A stretch of 64,000 bases of DNA. It comes from Lepidurus packardi. Lineage: Eukaryota > Arthropoda > Branchiopoda > Notostraca > Triopsidae. Under the pieces are notes generated by a model. It did not search any database, was not told where the DNA came from, and was given only the letters and a program-made list of their open reading frames with translations. The position numbers were made by a program, and so were the translations under genes. Shown piece after piece: positions 10,470 to 23,686 of this stretch (its first letter is position 1; each line of letters opens with the position of its first letter). The DNA lies in NCBI GenBank assembly GCA_023053545.1, contig JAKZAN010000004.1, forward strand, positions 2,356,001 to 2,420,000. The letters are read 5' to 3'.

Positions 10470-11222
10470 GGTTGTGGCTCCAACAGGTTCTCCAGTTTCG
10501 GAACTCGGAGATAAAATTGACACTAGTGTGTATTATTGTTGCAAAACGTTCTCCGGAAAAAGAATGACAAATGGGTGTAACTCGAGTTGAAAATTGTTGT
10601 TGGATTGGAAATGAATTAGTTTAGGTTAGGTTAGGATAGGATAGGTTAGGTTAGGATAGGTTAGGTTAGCTTAGGTTAGGTTAGCTTAGGTTAGGTTAGG
10701 TTAGATTAGGTTAGGTTAACGATTCTCATCAACGAAAGTTGATGAGAAACGTTAAAACTTGCACTTTCACTCCACCAGCTGAAAAAATAAAAATTCATTG
10801 TTAGACAGTGACACACTAGTGTAAATTTTTAACTCCGGGATACATTACGTACGTTGGTAACTAAATCCGGAGAACGTGTTGTGTGGCTCAACGCGTTCTC
10901 GGGATTTAGTTACAAACATATGTAGTATATCCCGGAATCAAAACTGACACTAGTGTGTCACTGTCTAACAATGAATTTTTCTTTTCAGCTAGTGGAGTGA
11001 AAGAAAGTGCAAGTTTTAACGCATCTCAGCAACTTTTGTTTTTGAACATAATAAACTAAACTAAACTAAGCTAACCTAATGCATTTCCTATCCAACAACC
11101 AATTTTAACTCGAGTGACACCTGTTTGTCACTCTTTTTCCGGAGAACTTTTGCAACAATAATATAAGCAATAGTGTCATTTTTTTCTCCGAGTTCCGAAA
11201 ATGGAGAACCTGTTGTGTAGCT
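10470..11222. mobile_element. Large palindromic foldback element with MULE-like arms
   Basis: The two halves are inverted copies. The left side shows GGTTCTCCAGTTTCGGAACT, GACACTAGTGTG, ACGTTCTCCGGAAAAAGAAT, a TTAGG array, GATTCTCATCAACG, CACTTTCACTCCACCAGCTG and GTTAGACAGTGACACACTAG. The right side shows their reverse complements out to AGTTCCGAAAATGGAGAACC at about 11200. The centre is near 10888 (GAGAACGTGTTGTGTGGCTCAACGCGTTCTC). The left half is about 75 bp longer, mostly because of the TTAGG array. The inner arm matches sequence 3' of the MULE at 3690-3911, and an outer half-copy is at about 27860-28060. It has no coding capacity. It is probably a non-autonomous relative mobilised by such a MULE. 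Confidence 0.7.
10619..10718 (+). repeat. Interstitial TTAGG-type array
   Basis: About 100 bp of TTAGG units, mostly as GGTTAGGTTAGG, with interspersed GGATAGG and GCTTAGG variants. TTAGG is the telomeric repeat of most arthropods. Here it lies inside one arm of the foldback element and also recurs, in short form, in its relatives at 3711, 27896 and near 46631. Confidence 0.8.
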
Positions 11223-11690
11223 AGACTTGATTTTAATTCGTTCACTAATCTATACGAAACCATAACATACATGCCATAATTAATTGGTCTCAAATTATGG
11301 AGATTGGTGTCATGGTGTATAGTTGTTGTATTATGGAATATTGGTGGAATTCAAAGCCATGCGGATTTATTTCTGAAATGCATTTTAATCCATTCCAATT
11401 GCTTTGTGCTTAATTCATCAGTTCAACCTTGTGTTTAAGGAAATGGACTTGGATGACTAAAAACTAATTAGAAACGAATACAATCATTTTCAGTATTGGC
11501 TTGCATCAATATCCAAAATTTAAACTTACTATATTAGCAATCAAGCGATAGATAATCTATTTAGATTTCGTGGTACTTTTATAAATAATTCATATATTGT
11601 CCAGCATTAAAAACATGAAAAGGTCATGCAAGGATTTTAATTGCAATGTTATACACAATTCATGAAGCCATTATTGAAGCAATTAAGATT
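11223..11690. other. Unassigned sequence
   Basis: AT-rich, with no gene or repeat recognised. Confidence 0.4.
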
Positions 11691-11780
11691 TAAAGCCACC
11701 GTATACTCATAGTAAGTGGTTGATCATTTTTAGTCAAAGATGGCACTGATGACTGACCCGTATATCCTGAAAATGCAGCA
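11691..11780. repeat. End of a GGCCACCGTATAC-type element (solo)
   Basis: The sequence AAAGCCACCGTATACTCATA, then AGT..GGTTGATCA and AAAGATGGCACTGATG, matches the left end of the element at 27549 and the fragment at 15569. No inverted partner was found nearby. Confidence 0.55.
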
Positions 11781-11879
11781 GCCAAATGTTCACCCATGAT
11801 CAACTTCTCTCACGAGGCGTCTGCACTCAAATAATGGTGGGTCGACCTCGACTAGAAAGTACACTCAACTTTGATCCAT

Positions 11880-12110
11880 CTTACGGATGTTTGGATCCAC
11901 AAAATATGTAGAAAATATACCCCTGGTCTTTCTCTGACGTGGACGAGTTCTTTTGTTAGGGGTCCAGAAATGGTTAGGTGGAAGTCGTGTTGTCCTCAGA
12001 AGAACTTTGGAAGTCCACGTCGGAGAAACCCCGAGGGTATCAGTACCAGTGGCACACGACGCCAATATAAAAAAGGATTCTGAGTCGGGCCACGGGGGAT
12101 TTGACCTAGA
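11880..12110. repeat. Small element, inverted copy at 45205-45405
   Basis: The segment contains an internal inverted repeat (TCTCTGACGTGGACGAGTTC against AGAAGAACT..AGTCCACGTCGGAGA). It is present in reverse orientation at 45205-45405 with matching CCACTGGTACT and GTGGCCCGACT motifs. It is a MITE-like repeat of unknown family. Confidence 0.6.
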
Positions 12111-12489
12111 TTTGGTAAGGAATTACCAGTAAGAGTGTTGATTGTAGACGTTACGGGCTACCAGTCAGTTTGTGGTTATGGTAATCTAATGCTGATAAGA
12201 TGAAAGTGTTGAATTGTATGGATTCACTTACTCGTCTTACTAACAGGAAGAAGGCGACCCATATAGGACTACGATAGGGAACGTTGCAAAGGTCTGTTTT
12301 CTGGATCCAGTACTTTTCATTTGATAGGCTTCACGGTTTGTGAACAGGTACTAATATGTTGACTGCTGTATATGCTATATTTGGGGTTGTCAACTAACAC
12401 TGGATGATAACATGCGGTCGTCGTGGTACCACAAGCTAGTAGAAACCTCGAAACCGGAAAGAAAGGATGTCAGTTAAGGCATAATGGTA
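12111..12489. other. Possible decayed continuation of the receptor remnant
   Basis: No gene was recognised. By position it could be the degenerate rest of the gustatory-receptor copy at 12490-12660, but no convincing alignment was seen. Confidence 0.3.
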
Positions 12490-12660
12490 AACATTGATGG
12501 TAAACAATCAATTCATTTGAGAATGGAGATGACTTTCAAAATGGTCGTACAGAACTAGGGTAGTACCCTTTTGGAGTGGAGCCTGTGGATTCCACTTTGG
12601 GCACTTTACTTGCCATGTTTGATAATACCCTCTTTGGGGTTCGATTCTTGTTTTAAGTAC
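12490..12660 (-). pseudogene. Gustatory-receptor remnant (5' end)
   Basis: The plus-strand text GGTAAACAATCAATTCATTT, TTTCAAAATGG, GTACAGAACTAGGGTAGTAC and GTACTAA..CG parallels 14660-14830, the 5' end of the intact-length receptor gene. The order is the same and the orientation is the same (coding on minus). The frame is broken. It is a decayed tandem copy. Confidence 0.55.
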
Positions 12661-13298
12661 TAACGATTTTGGATAGAATAAATAAAATTTTTGTTCGTAC
12701 TCGGAGAGTTATTTTGTGTTTATAATGACTCCATAATGGCAAATGTCCACTATTGCTAATCGTAATAATTGGATGAACCCACCCAAATTGGTGGCACTCT
12801 CCCAAATGAGAAGGGCACACAAATTGGCAAAGTGAATAAGTGGGCGTCATTTGAACTTCATTGGAACTCCTCTTTTTCATCTGCTAATGTAAAGAAAATT
12901 TTGCAGCAAATTAATACCTTGACATTCGCGATCAAGTGTAGATCAAAGATCACTTATCATTTAATAATGGGTGTTAATAAATATTATATGAAATATTATA
13001 AGAAAAATGTATACAAATATTATTTAAAAAATATTATAAGAAATATTATATTATATGTCATTTTCTTACTCTTCGTTTATTTTTAAGCATTGAACGATAT
13101 AAAGACGTTCTAAGTAGGTTACATGACAGAGAAGTTTACATTCCCATAGAAAATCGCCAAAGATTACTTCAGCTGTAAGCTTTAATACGCATTTGTTTAT
13201 TTTCTTTAAAAAAAAGTTAGGGAATATGTTAGAAGCAACTATTAACTCAAAACTCTTAATTTGTAATTTTTTAAATTATTCACTGGAGTTCTCCATGG
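12661..13298. other. AT-rich intergenic sequence
   Basis: No gene was recognised. The plus frame 12769-13086 ends in a low-complexity Tyr/Lys/Ile stretch and is not convincing. Confidence 0.4.
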
Positions 13299-14800
13299 TC
13301 ATTGCTTTGGCACATCACTGACATAGCCCTGTGCGTACTGTGCAATGATCAAGTAGTACGTGATAATGGTGCTAAGAACCTAGACCAAAAGAATTAAAGT
13401 TTTAAAATTCTTTGGATGAAAAAAGGTTTGAGTACAGGTGGAATCATTTTTCTGCTTATAGTGAATAAACCAAAGGCGGTGATTTCCACATTCTTGGCTG
13501 TTATGTGACTACGGAAAGACTGAAGTTGGATGTGGTCAAAGGTTGTATGCTCGTCTCTAAAGTCCTCATCGCAAAATGGTATTCCCAAGACAGCTTCCTT
13601 ACATCTATTCACCTATTGAAATAAAACTTGAAATGCTAAGATCTAGTCAAAAACAGAAACTACACTTACGGCTCTGGGGATTAAATCCGCAACCCATATC
13701 ACAAACAGAAGTTCAGCTGTATACTGAACAAGCGTCAGCGTTCTGTTCGCAAAAATAATATTTTGGCCAGTATTTTCAAAAGGGACTTTAGGAGCGAGTT
13801 GTGAAACGTAATGCAAATCGCCGAGGATGTGCAAAAGATGGCACAAAATATAGAGCAGCAAGGCTATGCCAAGATAGTCGTTAACATCACTGACTGCCTT
13901 TTCAAGTTGGACTAAAATAGCGTGTAGCTTCTTAAGTCGCTGTCGAAAAGTTTGCGACTGGCAACCGTCATAGGTCAGTGAGTTCTCCAAATTGTGAACT
14001 TCGTAAGAAGAAGGGTCAGGGTACAAGTCACGACGTATTTTGTCTTCAAAGTCCTGGTAATAGCTGGTCAGTGTGCGGCAAAACATAAACATTTGTATCG
14101 GCACGACCCATAAAGCTATGTAATAAACCGCAAACCAAAGTCCGTACATGACGACCCCAATCGGTTGAATTCCAGTGCCCAGTGTATAGATGGATGTTTT
14201 GGTGACTTCAGATTCCCCATCTTTAAAGTATATCAGCGTGAGGTTAGGTATTGTCTATACCACATAGTCAGGTTTAAGTTTGTATTTAGTTTTAGTCCTA
14301 GAGAATACCGTTCGTACCGTTAGGAGCTCCAGAATTAGGACCATAATCGTCAAGGGCCATAACTTGGAGCTTGTGGAGTTTGATCGCAAAGATCTTTGGA
14401 TCTCTTTAAAAGTATTGAGAGCCGATTCCAAGGCCGTTATGCTGGCAAAACCAATTCGGGGAATAAGCAAAGTGGAGAGAAAAAGGCTGCTACCGTACAA
14501 AAAGTTAGCTAATACATCCGGTGAGTTTTTGAGTAATTTTTGCTTTATCATGTAGGTGATGGTCAGAGCGATTTGTAGCACTATGATCAGTATCCAGAGA
14601 ACGGTAGTAATATGAAGTCTGGCAAATCGAATGCGAAGGAATCCGGAACTTATTGACGTGACAATAACAGGTAAACAACCCATCCATTTCAAGAAGGAGA
14701 CAATTTTCAAAATCGCTAGTACAGAACTAGGGTAATACACCTTTGACGTGAATCCAGTGGGCACCCCTTTGGTCTTGCTGACCTCATTTGAAAATTGCAT
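13299..14800 (-). pseudogene. Gustatory-receptor-like gene with one in-frame stop
   Basis: Minus-strand exons are 14800-13670, 13612-13436 and 13379-13299. The introns are 57 and 56 bp and all phases are 0, giving 462 codons before the final TGA. The second donor (CCT/GTACTC) is weak. Several hydrophobic segments fit a seven-transmembrane insect-type receptor. The C-terminal part has the signature region HITAKNVEITAFGLFTISR followed by a last membrane helix (STIITYYLIIAQYAQ). Codon 182 is TAG (14257-14255) in the middle of the protein, with the same frame open on both sides and no splice pair that would remove it. It is therefore called a pseudogene, although everything else is intact. A decayed copy lies at 12490-12660. 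Confidence 0.8.
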
Positions 14801-15568
14801 CCTTTATCGTGGGTTTTTGCCGAAGTACTAAACGCACTTTCGCAGGAAGGCAATTTGCTTTCACTGGCGCAGATATTCAGTTATTTACGTATTTACATGG
14901 GTAATGGCAAGCGCCCACTCTTTGAGAAACCTAATGAGTAAAGGTACCCAATAAACAAATATGTGTATAGTACAAAGTGTTTCCGAATTGTTTTCAAGAT
15001 GAAAGGTCTGGCCTTGACAACGCGACAAGGTGACAACAAAAGGACTGCGGTGTGCACGACGCAAGGACGATAGCTCTATAATTTTTTAAGTGACGAACAG
15101 CATGACTTTTTTTATGAAAGCACTTTTTATAAAAAGTGCTATGTCCATCCTCAAGGAGGAAAGGGCCACATTATAGTCAGCTATAATTGACCCACATGTG
15201 AAATGTAATAACAAATAATGGTTTTTTGTGTTACTAATTGTGTAATGCTACCAATCTTGTATGCATCGTTAGATAAGCCGCAAAGAGCAAATGCTCACGC
15301 TGGTTCTAAATACAAAAAAAAAACAAAAAAAAAAAACAGCATGACGAAAAATCCCTGCTCCTTGGTTAAGCGCCAACGAATCTAAAAGGTTGGTTAAGCC
15401 GTATTAAAATTACGTCACAACGACTTAAGAGCGACAATAATCGCTTACACTACGGACACGGCGTTTGGATACAAATTTTTGGATGAATTTTCTCAGGTAA
15501 GTTCGTAAGACAGAAGGACTGACGACACAAAGATTTATCAGATTTTATTCAAAGACACCATTTGCTTA
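14801..15568. other. Intergenic sequence with a 22-bp palindrome
   Basis: No gene was recognised. AGCACTTTTTATAAAAAGTGCT at 15119-15140 is a perfect palindrome. A-rich runs lie near 15310-15340. Confidence 0.45.
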
Positions 15569-16142
15569 AGGCCACCGTATATATATACTGCAAGTAGATC
15601 ACTTTTGTCGAAAGAAGACACTGATGACGGACCTATATCCTATGCTATATTCAATTTCTTATCGTTATTTCATAAAGGAAAACTTAAAATTATCCAAGAC
15701 AGAAAGAAATTATTAAAAAAAATAATATTTTTAATAAGAAAATTTTAGAACTGTATTCATTTTGTTTTTATGAATTTATTTAAAATTTTCATAACTTGGA
15801 AATGTGTAAAAAAAAAATTAACGGAAGAAAAATATTAGCAGAGTATGGAGAGCGAATCCAGTGATAGCCTGTGAGAACCAGGCTTAAGTGGAGAAGTAGG
15901 CTTCAAATGAAGAAGGTTTACCTAAGTGGAGAAGTAGGCTTCAAATGACAGGATTGGGTCTAAACAACGGAAGAGCAATGTGATTGGTCAATTTGTAAAG
16001 CCCATGTACCGATCAATAAATTCGTTACTGTGCTCGTATTCGCTAAAGTGACCCAGGTGGTGTCTCGGAGAGACCCTGCCTTGGAGCAGACAATACCTTG
16101 CCGTCTGCCTCGGGTGGATCCATAGCCTTGCAAAAGTCAAAT
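15569..16142. repeat. GGCCACCGTATA-type element end and unassigned repeats
   Basis: 15569-15660 matches the left end of the element at 27549 (AAGGCCACCGTATA, AGTAGATCA, ACACTGATGAC). Two direct copies of a 26-bp unit (TAAGTGGAGAAGTAGGCTTC plus AAATGA) lie at about 15884-15909 and 15924-15949. AATAAA near 16014 and the GC-richer segment at 16050-16140 could belong to an LTR end, but this was not shown. Confidence 0.4.
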
Positions 16143-17022
16143 AATAAAAATAAGCTCATCCGAATTCATTAAATACAATATCGCTTCATCTGTAAATTTT
16201 TAAGAGTTCCATTTTTATAACTTTACAATCAAGTTTCTGTTGAACGTTCAAATTTGTTTAGAATCGTACAACCCTCGAATACAAATCTTGTACCGCGTGC
16301 GCGTCGCGTGTACCTTGTACACCATGGAACCGAGTTAGGAATCCCTTGCCCAATTAGTTACTTACTCAATTTTTCTTTTTTTTTTTATTATGCGTTCTCT
16401 TTATTTTCATTGTTATTTTTTTTTTTAATGAGAACAAAAGCTACAAGAAAATCTGCAAACTTCAGATGCGAACGGCGAATCGCTGCTTGTTATGGTTCTG
16501 GGTTTATTGCGACCCCGGACTGCGTAAAGAAAACAACCGAAAAGTAGCAAAAAAAAAAATTAGACATTTACAGTGCATTTAATTAATTATTGTGACTCCT
16601 CAGTTTTACAAAATATTTTCTACGCGTTTAGAAGCCAGGTAGAAGCTAAGTTTGCGCGTAAACCTCGAATTCGGTATGTGGAAAATTAATATTGTTTTCT
16701 ACGTCAAAAACAATAACAAATTACCGCAAAAATGCATAATTTCTTTTTACTTAGCGGCACGTTTGTATCTAAGATGAGTTATTTCGGTGACTGTATTCGG
16801 GTGCTTGTTTTACAATCATTTGTCCATATTTATGAATTTTTGCACATGGATTATAATATTTACTCACCTTATCCTGTCTTTTTTAGTCCTAAAAATTCTT
16901 ATCTTATTAAGATAACTCTTCACTTCGTCTCCTCTTTTCTAGTAATGAAGGTTAAAGCCTGCATGGACCCATAGACCCCATAAATTCCCTTGGGCTTTGC
17001 CCGTCGCACTTCCAGCAACAGC
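16143..17022. other. Unassigned upstream region of the transporter gene
   Basis: No gene was recognised. T-rich low-complexity tracts lie at about 16370-16430. Confidence 0.4.
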
Positions 17023-17142
17023 ATGTTTCAACATTCGGCAACATTCGAAAACCTGCATATTAACGCTATCAATAGTAGTCAAAGTGAAAGGGACAACTCG
17101 AGCCAGGAAGATAATGAGTTCAGTCCACTACTGTCTTCCACC

Positions 17143-17220
17143 ATGGAGGATTCAGCTTTTACCTGTAGCAGGTGCAATACATTTTTAACAAAATCACAAC
17201 TTTTTAAGAGACATATTTAA
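17143..17220 (+). CDS. Possible upstream ORF of the transporter mRNA
   Basis: A 25-codon frame begins in an optimal context (CCACCATGGAG) and ends TTTAATGG, so its TAA overlaps the A of the transporter ATG at 17220. It can be extended upstream in frame to the ATG at 17023. The peptide ends in CSRCNTFLTKSQLFKRHI, which resembles a C2H2 finger lacking its last His. It could act as a regulatory uORF or be the relic of another exon. Confidence 0.35.
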   Translation: MEDSAFTCSRCNTFLTKSQLFKRHI

Positions 17221-19469
17221 TGGAATTTTTTAACAGCTCCACTGCACAAATTATAAAGCCGGATGAGCCCGAAAATCAATTACCAGGCGGAGTGGTCAAT
17301 TACAGCATCAGTGATACAAGCCAAGATGGAGAGATTAGCGTCAAATTACCAACTTGTGAGGAAAACTCAGGCCATAACAATGTAACCCATCCCACCTCGT
17401 AAGTATACTGTAATAATAATAGAACACTTTTTTCGTTAATTTCGCCGAACGTTGTTCAATTGAACAGGAATTTCGTTTAATTATTCCCAATTTTTCAACA
17501 TTAACGTAAATTCAATGTTTTTTCAATTTTTTGTTTAGAAATCTCGAATCAATGGTGCATTTGTTGAAGGGGAATATCGGAACAGGCATTTTGGCGATGC
17601 CAGATGCCTTTAGCAATGCTGGCTTACTTGTGGGAACACTCGGAATCCCTATTATGGGAATTATCTGCGTGCATTGCATGCATATTTTGGTACGAACCCC
17701 TTTCGTTATCTTTTACGAACAGAAAGCTTATAGAGCTTAAAGATAAGTGATAATAGATAAAATTTGACTGTCTGGTAACTCTTGTGGATTTACTAAACAT
17801 GACTAATTATGATAAAGTTCGTGTTAACTTGAATTATTTTATCTTTTGAAGGTAAATTCCGCTGCGACGGTCGGGAAACGTATGAAATGTGCGCCGTTGG
17901 GTTATGCCGAGGTGGCTGAAGCTGCTTTTCGCACTGGACCTGCTTGGGCCCACAAATGGACAAATCTAGCACGGTAGAAGAGATTAAAATTTTAACATAA
18001 AATTAAAGGAAATATGAATCTCTATTTAACTAGGAGGCTGATTAACGTGTTCTTATGCATAACACAATTAGGTTTCTGTTGCGTTTATTTTGTATTTGTT
18101 GCCACCTCCATGAAACAGGTATTTTATTAAAAAAAAATTGAAGTATTAGTTAATTATTTGCATTTTGTAGTTGGTCGAATATTATTTCCCGCCCGTAAAC
18201 CTGCTAGTATACGAAGCGTGCATCCTAATTCCCATGATCGCTCTCAATTGCATTAGACGTTTGAAGTACTTGTCTCCAGTTTCGTTATTGGCGAACATTT
18301 TGCAAATGGCGGGACTTGTCTGCATATTTTACTACGTTTTACAAGACTTGCCGCCGTCGTGGACTAGACCTGCTACTGCACCTTTGTCCCAACTTCCGCT
18401 GTATTTTGGTACAGCGATTTATGCGTTTGAAGGGATTGGAGTTGTGAGTATTTTCCTGCATTTCTTCAAACTATCACAGTTACGGAGTACAAATAAATTA
18501 GCGACCACTTTTTCTCACACTTATTAAATATTCTGCTAGATCTTATAGTTCCAAATTTTAGTCATGTTGCACTATTAGTACTGTAATTCAGCGCTATTGA
18601 AGACTTCCTAGTATTCCAGGCTGGTTATATTTTTATACGTAGTAGCGCTATTGCATTAAATAGCCAATGATTTTAAAATTAGCCTATATTTAACTTGTAA
18701 TCTTGTAATGCGTAAGAATTTCTGAGAATGTTAAGAGTAATTCTTTTTTTTCATTCCAGGTTTTACCCATTCAAAATCAAATGCGGACTCCGTCAGCATT
18801 CCAGGGCTGGACAGGTGTATTAAACACTGGTATGGTCATAGTAGCGTGTCTGTATACCGCAGTAGGGTTTTATGGCTATTTGAAGTATGGAGATGACGTT
18901 CTAGGCAGCATTACCTTGAATTTACCTGCAGACGACATGTAAAACTTTTTGTTTCAGTCCAATATTGGCGGAACTTTATAAATTCCCATTCTTTTCCTAG
19001 TTTGGCTCAGCTAGTCAAGCTTACCATGGCCATAGCCATCTTTCTTAGTTACGCGTTGCAGTTTTATGTGCCAGTTGAAATTATCTGGCCTCATCTAGTG
19101 ACCAAATTCCATGGCCAGCGTAGTCAGCTGATCGCCGAGTACGTTTTTCGTGCGCTTTTAGTATTGTTTACTTGTAGGTATTCTTTAGTTGCATAAGAAG
19201 ATTAAGATGATCTAAAATTTCTTTTACATATAGGTTGTTTAGCCGCAGCCATTCCAAACCTGGGTTTGTTTATCTCGTTAGTTGGTGCTGTATCATCATC
19301 TTTCTTGGCACTGATTTTCCCGCCTATTTTAGATACTGTGTTAAATTGGGAGAAAATAGGGTTTTGGCGAGGCTCAAAGAACGGTTTTATTGTGCTTTTT
19401 GGTGCCCTAGGCTTTTTAACGGGAACGTATGCGAGCGTACGTGAGATTATTATCGAATTTTCCAAATAG
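17220..19469 (+). CDS. SLC36/PAT-type proton-coupled amino-acid transporter (8 exons)
   Basis: Exons are 17220-17398, 17539-17689, 17852-17973, 18034-18118, 18171-18443, 18760-18938, 19001-19173 and 19234-19469. All junctions are GT-AG and the phases close, giving 465 aa. After a hydrophilic, presumably cytosolic, N-terminus of about 60 residues comes the hallmark first membrane region [20 protein letters not shown] of the AAAP/SLC36 family. More hydrophobic helices follow, including [10 protein letters not shown] and [19 protein letters not shown]. The ending is a typical PAT C-terminus. The family moves small amino acids with protons at the plasma membrane or lysosome. Substrate and location cannot be read from the sequence. 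Start choice: the first in-frame ATG, which overlaps an upstream ORF stop. Confidence 0.92.
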
Positions 19470-21228
<1,759 letters not shown>

Positions 21229-21513
21229 TAGCATTTTAATAGATAATTAATTGAACTTTAAATGCTTTCCGGTGACGTCACGTTTTTGGGTTAACAAAAC
21301 ACAGGGCTCGGAACGGGAAGTGTGTATTATGCGATTTGGTAAAGTAAAGAAAATTCTCTCCCACAAAAAAAAAAAACGTTCTGTGCCTTAAGATTTAAAA
21401 AAAGGAAAGGAAAAATGCATATTCCCAACAATTTTCCTTTTAAACATCCAACATCCAATATAAAGTGCTTCCTCCTGTGTCTTACAGCTAAACACCTTTG
21501 TTTCGTTTTGTTT

Positions 21514-23686
21514 TCAGTCATTCCCACTAAATATATATTCGTGTTGAGCTAACAGCGTTTCGGTAAAGGCATTGATGGGCGCAATGGCAGCTAAAGACAT
21601 GCTTGCTGCGGATTGCGGGGGCCAAACCAGATTGGGCCCGAGAACCACAGCCAAATTCGAGGCTGTCATCTTGTTCAGGTCACTGCGGTCCATCACGCGG
21701 GTGAAAAATTGAATCAGAAACTGCAGCACGTCCAAATTATCCTTTGGTAAAATGTGAACCCACATTTTAGCTGTTTCGCTGCGTTCCTCCCTTCCAATGC
21801 CTACCAAAAGATATTCAAAATTACGTAAAATAATACATAAAAAACAACAACTACAATATTTAGACCCCTAACGCGACTTTTAAGCTTTAAAATTTTGCGT
21901 CAAATTCGTTTTCCTAAAAGAAAACAGGAATACAGCTCATTTTATTCTTCCAAAAGCAATTGAGAAGACGAATTTAAAAGATGAAGCTAGTTCTGGGGTT
22001 CTGAAAGTCGAAAATGCGCTTTACTTTGGAAGTGGATGATGTTGTTGTACCGCTCGAAGGTTAAAAGGGGCTCTTTGAGCTCTCGTAAAAACGTCTTGAG
22101 AATCACGGCCGCTAAATGCACGTCTCCTTCAAAATCCACTTCTTCGCCGGCGTTAAATCGAGCTTGTGTAGCTCGCACGATACTGGCAGATGCTGAACGG
22201 CGGAAAATCCCTTCGGTTTCCAGAGCTGGAAGACAGTTCAAGTGGTTTTTGTGAGTATAAATAGGACACACTTGAGACATTTTTGAGACCGGAAAGCATA
22301 CCATCTGGCTGGCTGAGGAAATTGACGCAGCAACGTACGACTCGAGGAATGTTATCACCATTTTGTTGTGCTTTAATGTGTGACAATGTGACTCCGAATT
22401 GTTGGAAAGGCGTGGGTTTGGCTTCAGGGCGTGGTTCGGAAGACTGGGGTTTGCCTCTAACGGCTTTACTCGCTCGGTTGACTAAAGCGGAGTCATGCCT
22501 GCATTTCGATACGCAAGAAAAGTATTACTAAACAATTTTCTTCGTTTTAAAAAAATCTAATAAATTAACATACTCCAAGACTGAAGGCGGTATTGAAAGT
22601 TGGTCTATGTGTAAATGCTGATTCAGCTCACTCAAGTAGTTGACATACATGACTTTCTTCCCGAATTTGGCACTATAGAATATGAACCAAATTTTAATCA
22701 ATATTTTCCATATTTCCCAAATTTTAAATGAATTTTTTATTAAGATTTTTTAAATTTGCTATTATTTCTAATTCAGACGCTCCACATTCTATGTGATGTA
22801 AAGAGCGCAATACCTGATTGCTGGTCTGAAGATTCCCCATAAAACTCGTATAAAATTGGTAGGGTGAACCAAGTACAAGGCTTTGAGGTTCTTTTTATAT
22901 TTGCGGTCAAACGCGCGGTAAGCTTGCCACAACCATGACAGAGCGGGTTTATTCTTGCTGTCCAACCCATGATGGAAGTAAATTAGCGAATAATCTTCTT
23001 CCACGAATTGGTCTAAGGTGAACATCAAGTACCTAAGCAATTCTTTTTACAAATGTTTCGACAATTTGCAAAAGATTCGTGAGAAATATCACGGAAATTT
23101 ACTTGAGAAATCTTTGATGATTCAAAGTTTTGTTACTGGGGAGCCGACAAGCAGATACTACGATGACTTTGCGGCCGTAAACGTCATCGCCGATGACGTC
23201 AATTATGTTATACTGAGAAATATCAGACCAGTCTTCTTCCTCGTCTTCGCGGTCATCGGTGGGCGGGCCTAGATCTGCACAGGTAAGGGTGGGGTCTAGA
23301 GAAAGGTCCCCGATATGTCCCATTTCTTCAAAATCGTCTAGACCGCTTATGCTCAGCGTTTCTTCATAGGAAGCTGCTGGCGAATGCATGAAAACTGAGT
23401 CCATTTTCACTGTCATTTCTGAAAAATGAAAATACAGTTTTACATACTTAGAAATAAATCAAACTAAATGGTCACTTTACCTTCTGGTCTGAGTTCCGAA
23501 TCGTCAAATTCCAAGTTGGGTTCATAGTCATGAAAATCTGATAAGCTAGGATAAGCTTCTTCGTGTTCAGACAATGTTATTCCGCCTTTTAATTATATGA
23601 ATTTTTTATGTATTAATTGTTGAGTATTAGGGGATTAAAAAGAACTAAAGTAAACCTGGTTGGTAGTTGGCCTTGTTGAGATCCAT
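21514..23686 (-). CDS. Cdc42/Rho GTPase-activating protein, ARHGAP1/RhoGAP68F type (8 exons)
   Basis: Minus-strand exons are 23686-23656, 23585-23481, 23418-23103, 23032-22814, 22672-22574, 22498-22302, 22225-22025 and 21800-21514, giving 484 aa with all phases consistent. The acidic N-terminus ([14 protein letters not shown]) is followed by a SEC14/CRAL-TRIO-like lipid-binding domain ([39 protein letters not shown]). After a linker comes a RhoGAP domain with the arginine-finger motif [12 protein letters not shown] and [10 protein letters not shown] near the end. Domain order and size match ARHGAP1 (p50RhoGAP) and Drosophila RhoGAP68F, which inactivate Cdc42/Rho at membranes. It is transcribed away from the SBF gene, with 514 bp between start codons. 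Confidence 0.94.

Noticed and set aside
16014..16140. Possible solo LTR
   Set aside because: AATAAA and a GC-rich tail are suggestive, but no TG..CA boundaries or second copy were found.
16254..16547. 97-codon plus-strand frame
   Set aside because: Runs through T-rich low-complexity sequence (SFFFYYAFSLFSLLFFF) and has no family resemblance.
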